A stretch of DNA of 64,000 bases, from positions 1-64,000 of the forward strand of contig NZ_DASVSF010000002.1 in assembly GCF_036388275.1 (NCBI RefSeq), given 5' to 3'. The translations under genes and the position numbers were made by a program. This DNA is from Longimicrobium sp. (GTDB taxonomy: Bacteria > Gemmatimonadota > Gemmatimonadetes > Longimicrobiales > Longimicrobiaceae). The notes beneath the pieces are model-generated. The model was not told the origin of the DNA. It worked only from the letters and a program-made list of their open reading frames with translations, and ran no database searches. Shown one piece after another: positions 50,649-59,385 of the stretch (within the stretch, counting starts at the first letter, position 1; every line of letters starts with the position of its first letter).

Positions 50649-50759
50649 CCCGCTCCCTTCCTTGCTCCCCCGCCGCGCCGGGGCGTACGTTCCACCAGTC
50701 CCGGTGAAGCTCGCCGGGCCGCGCCCCCCGGTCAACCGCGCCTCCGTACCCCGACTTCC

Positions 50760-52001
50760 ATGCCCCGGCGCAAGCCGTTCGAAGGCCGGCTGAGACGCGC
50801 CCTGCTGCTGTTCAGCGTGCTTCCCTCGCTGGCGCTGGTGGGGCTGGGCACGTACGCCCTGTCGCGCACGGTGCAGCTGACCGACTCGCTGGGGGCGTGG
50901 GAGCGCGTAGGCGCCAGCGGCAGCGAGCTGCTGACCCGCGCCGAGGCGTCGGGCGACACGGCGCTGGCCCGCGCGGCCATCCTGCACCGCGCGGAACTGG
51001 AGCAGTCCATCACCAACGCGCGCCGGTGGGACTTCGTGCTCAACCGCGCGCTGACGCTCATCCCCATCGCCGGCGTGATCATCGGCGCCCTGCTGGCGGC
51101 GCTGGCGCTGCGCGCGTCGCGGGACATTGGGAGGCGGCTCTCACGGCCCGTGGGCGAACTGGCCGGCTGGGCGGCGATGGTGGCGCGCCGCGAGCCCCTT
51201 CCCGCCCCCAGCGGTCGCGCGACCTCCGACGAGTTCGCCGTTCTGCGCAACGCCTTCCGCCGCATGGCCGCCGAGCTGGAATCCTCGCGCGAGCGCGACC
51301 TGGAGGCGGAGCGCGCACGCACCTGGGTGGGCGTGGCGCGGCGGGTGGCGCACGAGCTGAAGAACCCGCTGACGCCCATGCGCTTCGCCCTGCGCACGCT
51401 GCAGCGCGCCACGCCGGAGCGCGAGGACGCGCGCGAGGCGCTGGAGGTGCTCGCCGCCGAGTCTGCCCGGCTGGAAGAGCTGGCCCGCACCTTCGCCCAG
51501 CTGGGCCGCATGCCCGAGGGGCCGCCCAGCGAGGTGGACCTGCGCGAGATGCTGGAATACCTGCTGCGCACGCACCTGCCCGCCGAGGTGCAGGGCACCC
51601 TCGACGCGCCGGGCGACCTTACCTCGATTACGGGCCACCACGACCCGCTCTCCCGCGCCTTCGCCAACCTGCTGCTGAACGCGGGGGACGCGGTGCAGGG
51701 CGGCCGGGGCACGCGGGTGACCGTGGACGTGCGCACCGCCGACAGCCACGTGGAGGTGCGGGTGCTGGACGACGGGCCCGGGATTGCGCCCGGCATCATC
51801 GACCGCGTGTGGGAGCCGGACTTCACCACCAAGTCCCGCGGCACGGGGCTCGGCCTCTCCCTCGTTCGCCAGACGGTGCAGGCGCACGGCGGCCGCGTCT
51901 GGGCGCGCAATCGTTCCGAGGGCGGCGCGGAGTTCGGCGTGGCGCTGCCGCTGGCCGGCGACGACGATCCGCGCGCGGCGCTGAAGGACTGGGCCGAATG
52001 A
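50760..52001 (+). CDS. NtrY-type sensor histidine kinase
   Basis: 413 residues. ATG 50760 is used because the longer frame overlaps the divergent methyltransferase gene. Membrane helices near 15-35 and 100-120, HAMP (ASRDIGRRLSRPVGELAGWA), HisKA with His in RVAHELKNPLTPM, and HATPase boxes (LLNAGDAVQG, DDGPGIAPG, KSRGTGLGLSLV). Sensor of an unknown envelope signal, probably phosphorylating the sigma54 activator at 53449. Its TGA overlaps the next gene's ATG. Confidence 0.9.
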   Translation: MPRRKPFEGRLRRALLLFSVLPSLALVGLGTYALSRTVQLTDSLGAWERVGASGSELLTRAEASGDTALARAAILHRAELEQSITNARRWDFVLNRALTLIPIAGVIIGALLAALALRASRDIGRRLSRPVGELAGWAAMVARREPLPAPSGRATSDEFAVLRNAFRRMAAELESSRERDLEAERARTWVGVARRVAHELKNPLTPMRFALRTLQRATPEREDAREALEVLAAESARLEELARTFAQLGRMPEGPPSEVDLREMLEYLLRTHLPAEVQGTLDAPGDLTSITGHHDPLSRAFANLLLNAGDAVQGGRGTRVTVDVRTADSHVEVRVLDDGPGIAPGIIDRVWEPDFTTKSRGTGLGLSLVRQTVQAHGGRVWARNRSEGGAEFGVALPLAGDDDPRAALKDWAE

Positions 52002-52366
52002 CGGTGAGCCGTCCCGAATCTCCAACACAGCGTCCTCGCATATCGTGGTGGAAGCTCGCCGTGCAGGTCGTCGTGCTCGTCGCGGCGGCGTTCGCGCTTA
52101 GCTTCTGGATGCAGACGGTGCACCTTCGCTCGCTCGTGCGGCCCGACATTCCGGGTCTTCCGCAGCCGGAGATGCGCGACCTGATGAAAGTCGGGCTGCT
52201 GGACCTGGCCGTCCGCACCGCCCTGCGTGCGCTGCTGATCGGTGCAGTGCCCGCCGCGCTGGTGCTGCTGGCGCCCAGTCTGCGCGGGCGCTGGTCGGCG
52301 CGCGTGGTGCTCGTGTGGGCCACCGCGACGCTGGCCGTCCTCGGCGTGATGGCGCTGACGCTTTGA
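51998..52366 (+). CDS. small membrane protein coupled to the kinase
   Basis: 122 residues with two to three membrane helices (LAVQVVVLVAAAFALSFWMQ; TALRALLIGAVPAALVLLA; LVWATATLAVLGVMALTL). ATG 51998 overlaps the kinase stop (ATGA). Unknown family; may be an accessory or sensor subunit. Confidence 0.75.
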   Translation: MTVSRPESPTQRPRISWWKLAVQVVVLVAAAFALSFWMQTVHLRSLVRPDIPGLPQPEMRDLMKVGLLDLAVRTALRALLIGAVPAALVLLAPSLRGRWSARVVLVWATATLAVLGVMALTL

Positions 52367-52373
52367 CTGTACG

Positions 52374-52736
52374 TCAGGTGACGGGATTCATGAGTCCCAG
52401 CCCTGAAATCCACCGAAAATCCGCGACGTTGCGCGTCACCAGCGTCTGCCCATGGACGAGCGCCGTCGCTGCGATGATGCTGTCGCCCAGCCGCATCTTC
52501 CGAGTTTGGCGCAAGCGGACGGCCTGCTTCATCACCGGCCGCGTTAGGCGAAGCATCTTCCACTCTCGAAAAAAAGCCTTCAGCTCAGCTTTTTCCTGAG
52601 CTTCAATCCGGGCGAAACCCAGGGCTTCGACATAGCTGACGACGGACACCACTGGCTTCTGCTTCTCGATCAGTTCGCGTAAAGCGTAATACTCCGGGTT
52701 GGCCGCGTAGATAATGATGTTCGTGTCCAGCAGCAT
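52374..52736 (-). CDS. PIN-domain toxin (VapC-like)
   Basis: 120 residues. Acidic residues: MLLDTNIIIYAANPEY, VVSYVEALGFAR, RLGDSIIAATALVHGQTLVT, TRNVADF. Full-length VapC. Its ATG shares one base with the antitoxin stop (TGATG). Confidence 0.9.
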   Translation of the reverse strand: MLLDTNIIIYAANPEYYALRELIEKQKPVVSVVSYVEALGFARIEAQEKAELKAFFREWKMLRLTRPVMKQAVRLRQTRKMRLGDSIIAATALVHGQTLVTRNVADFRWISGLGLMNPVT

Positions 52737-52957
52737 CAGTCCTCCCGTCCAGGCAGCGTGCGTTCATCCCGGATCTCACGCTGCCACGCTGCCGGATCGG
52801 GGATCGATGCGATCCCTCCAGCTTGGGCGATTTCCTCGAGAGCGGACACAGCATCCTTCAGTCGCGCGGCGTGTTGCTCAACAGTTTCACCCGACTTGTG
52901 GTCGCGCTTGCGGCTCATCGGATCCTTCGTTGCCGTCGTGGGTGACACCTTGCCCAT
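52736..52957 (-). CDS. antitoxin of the PIN toxin, copy 2
   Basis: 73 residues, ATG 52957, overlapping both the upstream copy's stop and the toxin's start by one base each (TGATG). AVSALEEIAQAGGIASIPDP followed by WQREIRDERTLPGRED. No HTH is evident; the C-terminal segment likely occludes the toxin active site. Confidence 0.75.
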   Translation of the reverse strand: MGKVSPTTATKDPMSRKRDHKSGETVEQHAARLKDAVSALEEIAQAGGIASIPDPAAWQREIRDERTLPGRED

Positions 52958-53196
52958 CAGTAATCTCGTCCGGGTAGTGGGCGGTCCTCACGGATTTCCC
53001 GCTGCCACTCGCCAGGATCTTTGATGTGGCGGAATCCCCCACGCTGGGCGATGCGCTCCAGCGCGGCCACGGCCCTCCGTACCCTTGCAGCTGCCTCCTC
53101 GGGCGTTTCATTTCGCCGCCCGGCACGCATACGGGCGATCGGGCGGTCAGCCGCCGGGGCCGACCTGTCGTTCGATTCCGGTTCGATGGTGCTCAC
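52957..53196 (-). CDS. antitoxin paralogue, copy 1
   Basis: 79 residues from GTG 53196 (GAGGAA five bases upstream). RAVAALERIAQRGGFRHIKD, then WQREIREDRPLPGRDY, matches the next gene over the last 45 residues. A long antisense frame starting at 54837 includes this sequence but is a shadow. The tandem pair before one toxin is unusual. Confidence 0.7.
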   Translation of the reverse strand: MSTIEPESNDRSAPAADRPIARMRAGRRNETPEEAAARVRRAVAALERIAQRGGFRHIKDPGEWQREIREDRPLPGRDY

Positions 53197-53448
53197 CGTG
53201 ATTCCTCGGGTTCCCGTTGTACGAGCCGGGGATCTTCCGCGGCTCAAAATCTGGACAGGCGGAAGATGATGGCCGAGTGTCCGTTTGTCTACGGGGTCGT
53301 TTGCGCCAGCAGCCGAACAGGCATGTTCGCCCTCAGGCGGAAAATGGACGGGGGCTGGCCGTAAGACGTCCTTGAGGAAACCTTGTGGCGGGGAGGGCGT
53401 AGAACGCCGCTTCCCGGTGCACGCGAACGCTTCCCGGTTCCCACGCGC

Positions 53449-54816
53449 ATGGCCGCCACCATCCTGATCGTCGACGACGAGCCGAACATCCGCCGGATGC
53501 TGGGCAGCCTTCTGCGCGCCGAGGGCTACCGCACCCGCGAGGCGGGCACCGGCCGCGGCGCCGTGGCCGAGGTGCAGGGCGAGGAGCCCGACGCCGTGCT
53601 GATGGACCTGTACATGGGCGAGGGCGACTCGGGGCTCGACGTGCTTCCGCGGATCAAGGAGGCCGCGCCCGACCTGCCGGTGGTGATGATGAGCGGCCGC
53701 GCGTCCCTTGCCGACGCGGTGAAGGCCACGCGGCTGGGCGCCTTTCACTTCATCGAAAAGCCCCTCTCGCCCGAGGCGGTGCTGCTTACGCTGGGCTCGG
53801 CGCTGGAGCTGCGGAAGACGCGCGAGCTGAACCGCGCCCTGCGGGCCGAGCTGGGCGACGGGGAGGAGATGGTGGGGCAGAGCGCAGCGGTGGACCGCGT
53901 GCGCCAGATGATCGAGCGGGTGGCGCCCACCGATGCGCGGGTGCTGATCACCGGCGAGTCGGGAACGGGCAAGGAAGTGGCGGCCTCGGCCATCCACCGC
54001 CTTTCGCGCCGCGTCGCGGGGCCGCTGGTGAAGCTGAACTGCGCCGCCATCCCCAGGGACCTGGTGGAGTCGGAGATGTTCGGCCACGAGCGCGGCGCGT
54101 TCACCGGCGCCGTAGACCGGCGGCGCGGCCGGTTCGAACTGGCCAGCGGCGGAACGCTGTTCCTGGACGAGATCGGCGACCTGAGCTCCGAGGCGCAGGC
54201 CAAGCTGCTGCGCGCGCTGGAAGCCGGGCAGATCGAGCGGGTGGGCGGCACCGAGCCCATCGCCGTGGACGTGCGGGTGCTGGCGGCGACGAACAAGGAC
54301 CTTCGCGCGGAGATCTCCGCGGGGCGCTTTCGCGAAGACCTGTTCTTTCGCCTTCACGTCATTCCGCTTCACCTGCCGCCGCTGCGCGAGCGCCCGGGCG
54401 ACGTGCCGCTGCTGGTGGAGCACTTCGTGGCCCGCAACCGCCGCCGCCACGGGCTCACGCCGCCGCGCCTTTCCCCGGGCGCCATGGAGGCGCTGTCGCG
54501 CCACCCCTGGCCGGGCAACGTGCGTGAGCTGGCCAACATCCTGGAGCGCATCAGCATCCTGTTCGCGGGAACCGAGGTGGGGCCGGCGGAGATCCGCTCC
54601 GTGCTGGCCGGCGCCGCGCCCGTGGAGGGAGAGATGGCGGCCTACCGCGACGACGACCCACGCCCGCTTCCCGATCGGCTGGACGCCTACGAGCGCCTGC
54701 TGCTGTCCGGCGCGCTGGACGCCGCCGAGGGGAGCGTAGCCGAGGCGGCGCGCCGCCTGAAGACCGACCGCGCCAACCTGTACCGCCGCATGCGCCGCCT
54801 GGACATCCTCCGGTGA
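53449..54816 (+). CDS. NtrC-family sigma54-dependent response regulator
   Basis: 455 residues. Receiver ILIVDDEPNIRRMLG with phospho-Asp in DAVLMDLYMGEG; AAA+ domain with Walker A GESGTGKEVAASAIH, GAFTGAV loop that contacts sigma54, Walker B GGTLFLDEIGDL; Fis-type HTH at the C-terminus (AARRLKTDRANLYRRMRRLD). Implies an RpoN in this organism. Genes 54858 and 56630 follow closely and may be its targets or co-transcribed. Confidence 0.95.
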   Translation: MAATILIVDDEPNIRRMLGSLLRAEGYRTREAGTGRGAVAEVQGEEPDAVLMDLYMGEGDSGLDVLPRIKEAAPDLPVVMMSGRASLADAVKATRLGAFHFIEKPLSPEAVLLTLGSALELRKTRELNRALRAELGDGEEMVGQSAAVDRVRQMIERVAPTDARVLITGESGTGKEVAASAIHRLSRRVAGPLVKLNCAAIPRDLVESEMFGHERGAFTGAVDRRRGRFELASGGTLFLDEIGDLSSEAQAKLLRALEAGQIERVGGTEPIAVDVRVLAATNKDLRAEISAGRFREDLFFRLHVIPLHLPPLRERPGDVPLLVEHFVARNRRRHGLTPPRLSPGAMEALSRHPWPGNVRELANILERISILFAGTEVGPAEIRSVLAGAAPVEGEMAAYRDDDPRPLPDRLDAYERLLLSGALDAAEGSVAEAARRLKTDRANLYRRMRRLDILR

Positions 54817-54857
54817 CGTCCGAACGCCGCGGCCCATCCACTCCTGGAGAACTTCTG

Positions 54858-56624
54858 ATGCGCATTCCCGCGCTGCTGATCGCCGCCCTGGCGCTGGCCG
54901 CCGCGCCCGTCCGGGCGCAGGAGGGGGCTCCCCTGCCCCCCGAGGTGGCCCGGCGGATCACCGCCGTCCTGAACGCCCCCGGCACCGACCGCCGCAGCGG
55001 CGACGCGGCGCTGGCCGCCGGCGACTCCGTGGCGGGCAGCCTGGCCGTGGTGGATGGCGACCTGGCGCTGGCCGGCCGCGTGTCGGGCGACGTGGTGGTG
55101 GTGAACGGCGGGCTGGAGCTGCGCCCCGGCGCCCACGTCGGCGGCCAGGTGATCGTCGTCGGCGGGCGGGTGCGGGTGGATCCGGACGCGCACGTGGCCG
55201 GCAGGGTGGTGGCGTTTCCCGCGGCCGTGCCGTACTGCCGCCTGGGCACGTACATCGACCTGGACCCCGCGGGCTGCGGCGGCGGCCCCGCCGCCCCGGC
55301 CGCGAGCCCGGTGGACGTAGACGTGGTGGAGGTGCCGGCGGACACCGCCGCGGGCGAGGCCCTGGCCGCGTACCCCGAGGAGGAGAGCGGGAGCACGTCG
55401 TTCGTGGTGGACGCGGGGCGCAGCTACAACCGTGTCGAGGGGCTGCCCATCCGCTTCGGCCCGTCGCTGCGGACGGCCGGGCTCAATCCCACCCGCCTGC
55501 GCGCGCTCGCCATCGTCCGCACCGAGACGGGGGCCGAGGTGGGACCCGGGCGCTGGGGGTTCGACGCGCGGCTGGAGCAGTTCGTGGCCGGCCGCCGCGG
55601 GGTACGGGTGGGCGGGCGGGTGTACTCGCTGGTCGACCCCATCGAGGGCTGGCACCTGACCGACGTGGAGAACAGCCTGTCCACCTTCTTCCTTCACGAG
55701 GACTACCGCGACCACTACGAGCGGCAGGGGTGGAGCGCCTACGCCACCTGGGAACCGGCGGCCTCGCCGCTCTCCGCCTCGGTGGAGTACCGGCACGAGC
55801 GCCACCGCCCCGCCGCGGCGGGCAGCCCGTGGACGCTGTACCGCAACCAGGAGCCCTGGCGTCCCCAGCCGCTGGCGGCGCGCGGGCACATGGAGGCGAT
55901 CGGGGCGACGCTGAGGCTCGACACGCGCAGCGAGCAATGGGACCCGTCCACAGGCTGGCACGTGAGCGCCGAGGTGGAGCACGCGCTGAAGAGCCGGCTG
56001 CGGCGGCCCTCCGCCGTGCCGGCCGCCGGCGGGGCGGAGCTGCCGGAGGTGGCGTATCCCGACGGGTGGTCCGCGGGAATGCTCGACATCCGCCGCTACA
56101 ATCGCATCAGCCCCACGTCGCGGCTGAACCTGCGCGTGGCCGGCGCCGCCTCGCTCACCGGCGGAGGAGTGCCCCCGCAGCGCCAGCACGCCCTGGGAGG
56201 CGAGGGCTCGCTCCCCGGGTTCGCCCTGTACGAGCTGGACTGCCGCGCCCGGACGGGCACGGTGCGCCGGGGCGAGGCGACGTGGTATCCGCAGTACGGC
56301 TGCGACAGCTTCGCGCTCTTCCAGGTGGAGTGGCGCGGCGACCTGTTGTCGGGGATCAGCTGGACGGACCTGGGGCTGGGCGGGCAGCGTGGGGACGCCA
56401 GCAAGGGCGAGGAGTGGATGAGCCGCTTCAGCGCCGACCTGGGCTGGGTGGTGTTCGCGGACATGGGCGCCGGGTGGAGCGCCCGGGCCGAGGAAGTGGC
56501 GGCGGTGGACATCGGCGCGGGGATCACGTTCGGCCGCTTCGGCGTGTACGCGGCCATGCCGGTGGACGAAGAGCAGGGACGCGGCGGGCTGAACGTGTTC
56601 ATCCGCCTGGCCCCGCGGTTTTGA
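54858..56624 (+). CDS. bactofilin-like domain fused to an outer-membrane beta-barrel
   Basis: 588 residues from ATG 54858 (GGAGA site; a GTG at 54813 overlaps the regulator). Signal peptide ALALAAAPVRAQ. Residues about 45-120 are a polymer-forming beta-helix (SVAGSLAVVDGDLALAGRVS, LELRPGAHVGGQVIVVGGRV). From about 195 on, alternating beta strands with aromatic ends resemble an Omp85/surface antigen barrel, ending in RLAPRF with terminal Phe. Probably an outer-membrane protein; role unknown. Confidence 0.72.
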   Translation: MRIPALLIAALALAAAPVRAQEGAPLPPEVARRITAVLNAPGTDRRSGDAALAAGDSVAGSLAVVDGDLALAGRVSGDVVVVNGGLELRPGAHVGGQVIVVGGRVRVDPDAHVAGRVVAFPAAVPYCRLGTYIDLDPAGCGGGPAAPAASPVDVDVVEVPADTAAGEALAAYPEEESGSTSFVVDAGRSYNRVEGLPIRFGPSLRTAGLNPTRLRALAIVRTETGAEVGPGRWGFDARLEQFVAGRRGVRVGGRVYSLVDPIEGWHLTDVENSLSTFFLHEDYRDHYERQGWSAYATWEPAASPLSASVEYRHERHRPAAAGSPWTLYRNQEPWRPQPLAARGHMEAIGATLRLDTRSEQWDPSTGWHVSAEVEHALKSRLRRPSAVPAAGGAELPEVAYPDGWSAGMLDIRRYNRISPTSRLNLRVAGAASLTGGGVPPQRQHALGGEGSLPGFALYELDCRARTGTVRRGEATWYPQYGCDSFALFQVEWRGDLLSGISWTDLGLGGQRGDASKGEEWMSRFSADLGWVVFADMGAGWSARAEEVAAVDIGAGITFGRFGVYAAMPVDEEQGRGGLNVFIRLAPRF

Positions 56625-56629
56625 GGCGC

Positions 56630-57259
56630 GTGCACGTCCTGGTTCGCTTCCTCTGCGCCGCGGCCCTGCTGCTGGCGCTGGCCGCCCCCGCGGGAGCGCA
56701 GTCGCGGCGTGCGCTGACCGTCGCCTCGGCCGGGGCGGCGGGGCAGTGGCGGCCGGTGATCCGCACGCCCGCCCTGCTGCGCGACGCCGGCCTGCGCCAG
56801 GCGCTGGAAAGCGGCCTGCCCCTTCGCTTTCAGATGCGGGCCGAGCTGTGGCGCAAGGGAAGCCCCTTCGACCAGCTGGTGGATGCCGAAGAGGTGTCGC
56901 GCGCCATGCTGCGCGCGCCGCTGGAGGCGGGGTACAGCATCGAGGACGGGCGCGTGGAGCGGCGCTATCCCACGCTGGCCGCGGCCGAGGCGGCACTGCA
57001 GTCGGCGTTCGCGCCGCAGCTGCGGCCGCGCTACGTGGGCCGCTACTACTACATCGTGCGGCTGGAGGTGGAAACGCTTTCGCTTTCGGACCTGGACGAG
57101 CTGCGGCGCTGGCTGCGCGGCGAGGCGGGCCCGGCGGTCACCGGCGAGCAGCCGGTGGGGCGCGCGGTGGAGCGGGGACTGAAGCGCGTGTTCGTGCGGC
57201 TGCTGGGGCTTCCCGCGCGGCGCTACACGGCGCGCACGGGGCTGTTCACCGTGCGCTGA
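56630..57259 (+). CDS. DUF4390-like exported protein
   Basis: 209 residues from GTG 56630 (TTG 56621 overlapping the previous stop is an alternative). Signal peptide VHVLVRFLCAAALLLALAAP. The mature part (LPLRFQMRAELWRKGSPFDQ, YYYIVRLEVETLSLSDLDEL) fits DUF4390, usually found beside NtrY/NtrX-type regulators. This supports a single locus with the sigma54 regulator. Overlaps the convergent methyltransferase stop by 14 bases. Confidence 0.72.
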   Translation: MHVLVRFLCAAALLLALAAPAGAQSRRALTVASAGAAGQWRPVIRTPALLRDAGLRQALESGLPLRFQMRAELWRKGSPFDQLVDAEEVSRAMLRAPLEAGYSIEDGRVERRYPTLAAAEAALQSAFAPQLRPRYVGRYYYIVRLEVETLSLSDLDELRRWLRGEAGPAVTGEQPVGRAVERGLKRVFVRLLGLPARRYTARTGLFTVR

Positions 57260-57935
57260 CGGCGGGCGGCTGCACGTCGAACACGCCGATGGCCCGCGGT
57301 TCGACTTCGCCGATGCTCCATCGCGTCATCGACACCTTCCACCCGTCAGCCTCCATCCTTTCCAGCAGGGGCAGGCCCGTGGCCCGGAACGGATCCGAGA
57401 CCAGGAGGCGCCCGCCGGGCGCCAGGCTGGTTTCGAAGATGTGGCGCAGGTGCGGGTGCATGGCCTCGCCGTACAGGATGTCGGAGCCGATGATCCAGTC
57501 GTAGCGCGCCTCGTCGTTCCAGTCCGTCCAGTCCACCAGCCGGTGGTCGATGGAATCCATCCCGTTCCGTTCGCCGTTGCGCCTGCAGACCGACATCACC
57601 AGCTCCTGCCGGTCCGTCTGCACCACGCGCGCGCCCAGCGACGCCGCGACGATCCCCGGCAGCCCTGTCCCCGCCCCCAGCTCCAGCACCGCCCTGCCGC
57701 GAAAGTCGTCCGCCCGCTCCACCAGCTCGTGCGCCAGCGCGATGGCCGACGGCCAGAGCGCCACGCCATAGGGAAGGCGCTCCTGGAAAAAGCTGGATTC
57801 CTCGGCGTTGGTGAGCATCGCCTCGGTATGGAGCACGCTCCACCGCCGGCCGCCCAGCCCCAGCCGGTACTCGTGCAGGGGAAAGTCGCCGATGGACGTG
57901 TGGAGCACCTCGGGTTGCATCGCGGGCGAACTCAT
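57246..57935 (-). CDS. class I methyltransferase, METTL-like, copy 2
   Basis: 229 residues. LPYGVALWPSAIALAHELVE, motif I VLELGAGTGLPGIVAASLGA, motif II VVQTDRQELVMS, then YDWIIGSDILYGEAM. Same architecture as the gene at 49962 with about one third identical positions by eye. Substrate unknown. Confidence 0.87.
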   Translation of the reverse strand: MSSPAMQPEVLHTSIGDFPLHEYRLGLGGRRWSVLHTEAMLTNAEESSFFQERLPYGVALWPSAIALAHELVERADDFRGRAVLELGAGTGLPGIVAASLGARVVQTDRQELVMSVCRRNGERNGMDSIDHRLVDWTDWNDEARYDWIIGSDILYGEAMHPHLRHIFETSLAPGGRLLVSDPFRATGLPLLERMEADGWKVSMTRWSIGEVEPRAIGVFDVQPPAVSAR

Positions 57936-58150
57936 GGATTCCTGACGCTGGTCGAATCGGGTATGCGCGTGCCGTCGCGTCTACAAGATGTTTGCCGGGG
58001 CGATGACAACCGGTCTCGCACTCTCCACTCGCGTCATCTTCCCGACACCACGTAGTACTTTCTGCTCATGCCCCGAAGCCGCGCGGCGCGTAGCTTTCGC
58101 GTGCAGCGCTGGACCGGAACGGCACCCCCCCAATCCGACGAAACTGAACC

Positions 58151-58777
58151 GTGCACAGCATCCTCATCGTCGAAGACACGCCGGAAATCGCCGAGGCCCT
58201 GCAGCGCCACCTGGAGCGCCGGGGATACGCCACCCTCCTGGCCACCCGCGCCGCGCAGGCCCTGCCCCTGGCCTGCAGCGAGCACCCCGACCTGGTCGTC
58301 CTGGATTTGGGCCTGCCGGACCGCGACGGCTACAGCGTTCTGGAGCAGCTGCGGGAGAGGGGCAACGACGTTCCCGTGCTGATCCTTTCCGCCCGCCAGG
58401 AGGAAGCCGACAAGGTGAAGGGCTTTCGCCTGGGTGCCGACGACTACGTGACCAAGCCCTTCGGCGCGCTGGAGCTGCTGGAGCGCATCGGTGCGCTGCT
58501 GCGCCGCAGCGCGCGGCCGGCTGCGCCCGAGACCACCGCCAGCGAGACCTCGGGAGGGCTGACGGACGGCGATCTCCAGGACCGGTTCGGCCTCACGCCA
58601 CAGCAGGTGGTGGTCGCCCGGCTGCTGGCGGAGGGGCTTTCCAACGCCGAGATCGCGCGGAAGCTGTTCGTCAGCGGCCACACGGCCCGGAACCACACCT
58701 ACCGCGTGCTCACGAAGCTGGGCATCTCCAAGCGGGCCCGCGTGAACAGCGTCCTCCGCGGCGCCGACGCCGCATAG
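58151..58777 (+). CDS. LuxR-type response regulator
   Basis: 208 residues from a GTG start. Receiver SILIVEDTPEIAEALQRHLE, phospho-Asp in LVVLDLGLPDRDG, Lys in YVTKPF. Output HTH of the GerE family: GLTPQQVVVARLLAEGLSNAEIA and the recognition helix region VSGHTARNHTYRVLTKLGI. No cognate kinase adjacent; the hybrid kinase at 60326 is a candidate. Followed by the hemoglobin gene at 15 bases. Confidence 0.93.
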   Translation: MHSILIVEDTPEIAEALQRHLERRGYATLLATRAAQALPLACSEHPDLVVLDLGLPDRDGYSVLEQLRERGNDVPVLILSARQEEADKVKGFRLGADDYVTKPFGALELLERIGALLRRSARPAAPETTASETSGGLTDGDLQDRFGLTPQQVVVARLLAEGLSNAEIARKLFVSGHTARNHTYRVLTKLGISKRARVNSVLRGADAA

Positions 58778-58792
58778 GCAAGGAAACGAGTG

Positions 58793-59260
58793 ATGCTGAA
58801 CGACATCCGCACCCGCGAAGACGTCGAGCGCCTGGTGGAGAGCTTCTACGCCCAGGCGACGACCGACGACACCATCGGACACCTGTTCACCGACGTGGCC
58901 CAGGTGGATTTCGTCCGGCATCTGCCGCTGATGTACGACTTCTGGGAAACGCTCCTGTTCGGCGTGCGCAAGTACAAGGGCAACGCCATGCGCGCCCACT
59001 TCGACCTGAACGAAAAGGTGCCGCTCGTCGCTGAGCACTTCCAGCGGTGGCTGCAGATCTGGGAAAGGACGGTCGACGCCCTCTTCGCGGGTGAGAACGC
59101 GGAATCGGCGAAGGACAAGGCGCGCTACATCGCGCGGTCCATCCAGCTTCGGCTGAGCGCCGCGACGGCGGCCCGCATCGAAAACGCCGGGGTGCCAGTG
59201 GGGATCGGCACTTTGCCCGTTCGGATCGCATCCCCTACCGACGTGGCAATCGTGGGCTGA
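58793..59260 (+). CDS. group III truncated hemoglobin
   Basis: 155 residues from ATG 58793 (AAGGAA upstream). Pattern of group III trHb: LVESFYAQATTDDTIGHLF, MYDFWETLLFG, KYKGNAMRAHFDLNEKVPLV with the proximal His near FQRWLQIWERTVDALF. Binds oxygen or NO; physiological role unproven. A 15-base gap after the response regulator suggests a shared transcript. A Val/Ala-rich tail of 20 residues extends past the usual length. Confidence 0.9.
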   Translation: MLNDIRTREDVERLVESFYAQATTDDTIGHLFTDVAQVDFVRHLPLMYDFWETLLFGVRKYKGNAMRAHFDLNEKVPLVAEHFQRWLQIWERTVDALFAGENAESAKDKARYIARSIQLRLSAATAARIENAGVPVGIGTLPVRIASPTDVAIVG

Positions 59261-59341
59261 CCATCGTTGGGTGGAACGGCGCACGACCACTTCGCACGGG
59301 TACGCGGGAAGAGCGTGATCGGCCTGCCCGTGGAACGCGAA

Positions 59342-59371
59342 GGCGCCCTCGGCCATGTGGCCGAGGGCGCC
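59342..59371. terminator. 14-bp hairpin between convergent genes
   Basis: GGCGCCCTCGGCCA (59342-59355) and TGGCCGAGGGCGCC (59358-59371) pair perfectly with a two-base gap. Lies between the hemoglobin stop and the stop of the lipoprotein gene (59386); serves both. Confidence 0.75.
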
Positions 59372-59385
59372 GCACGCTGGGGAGA

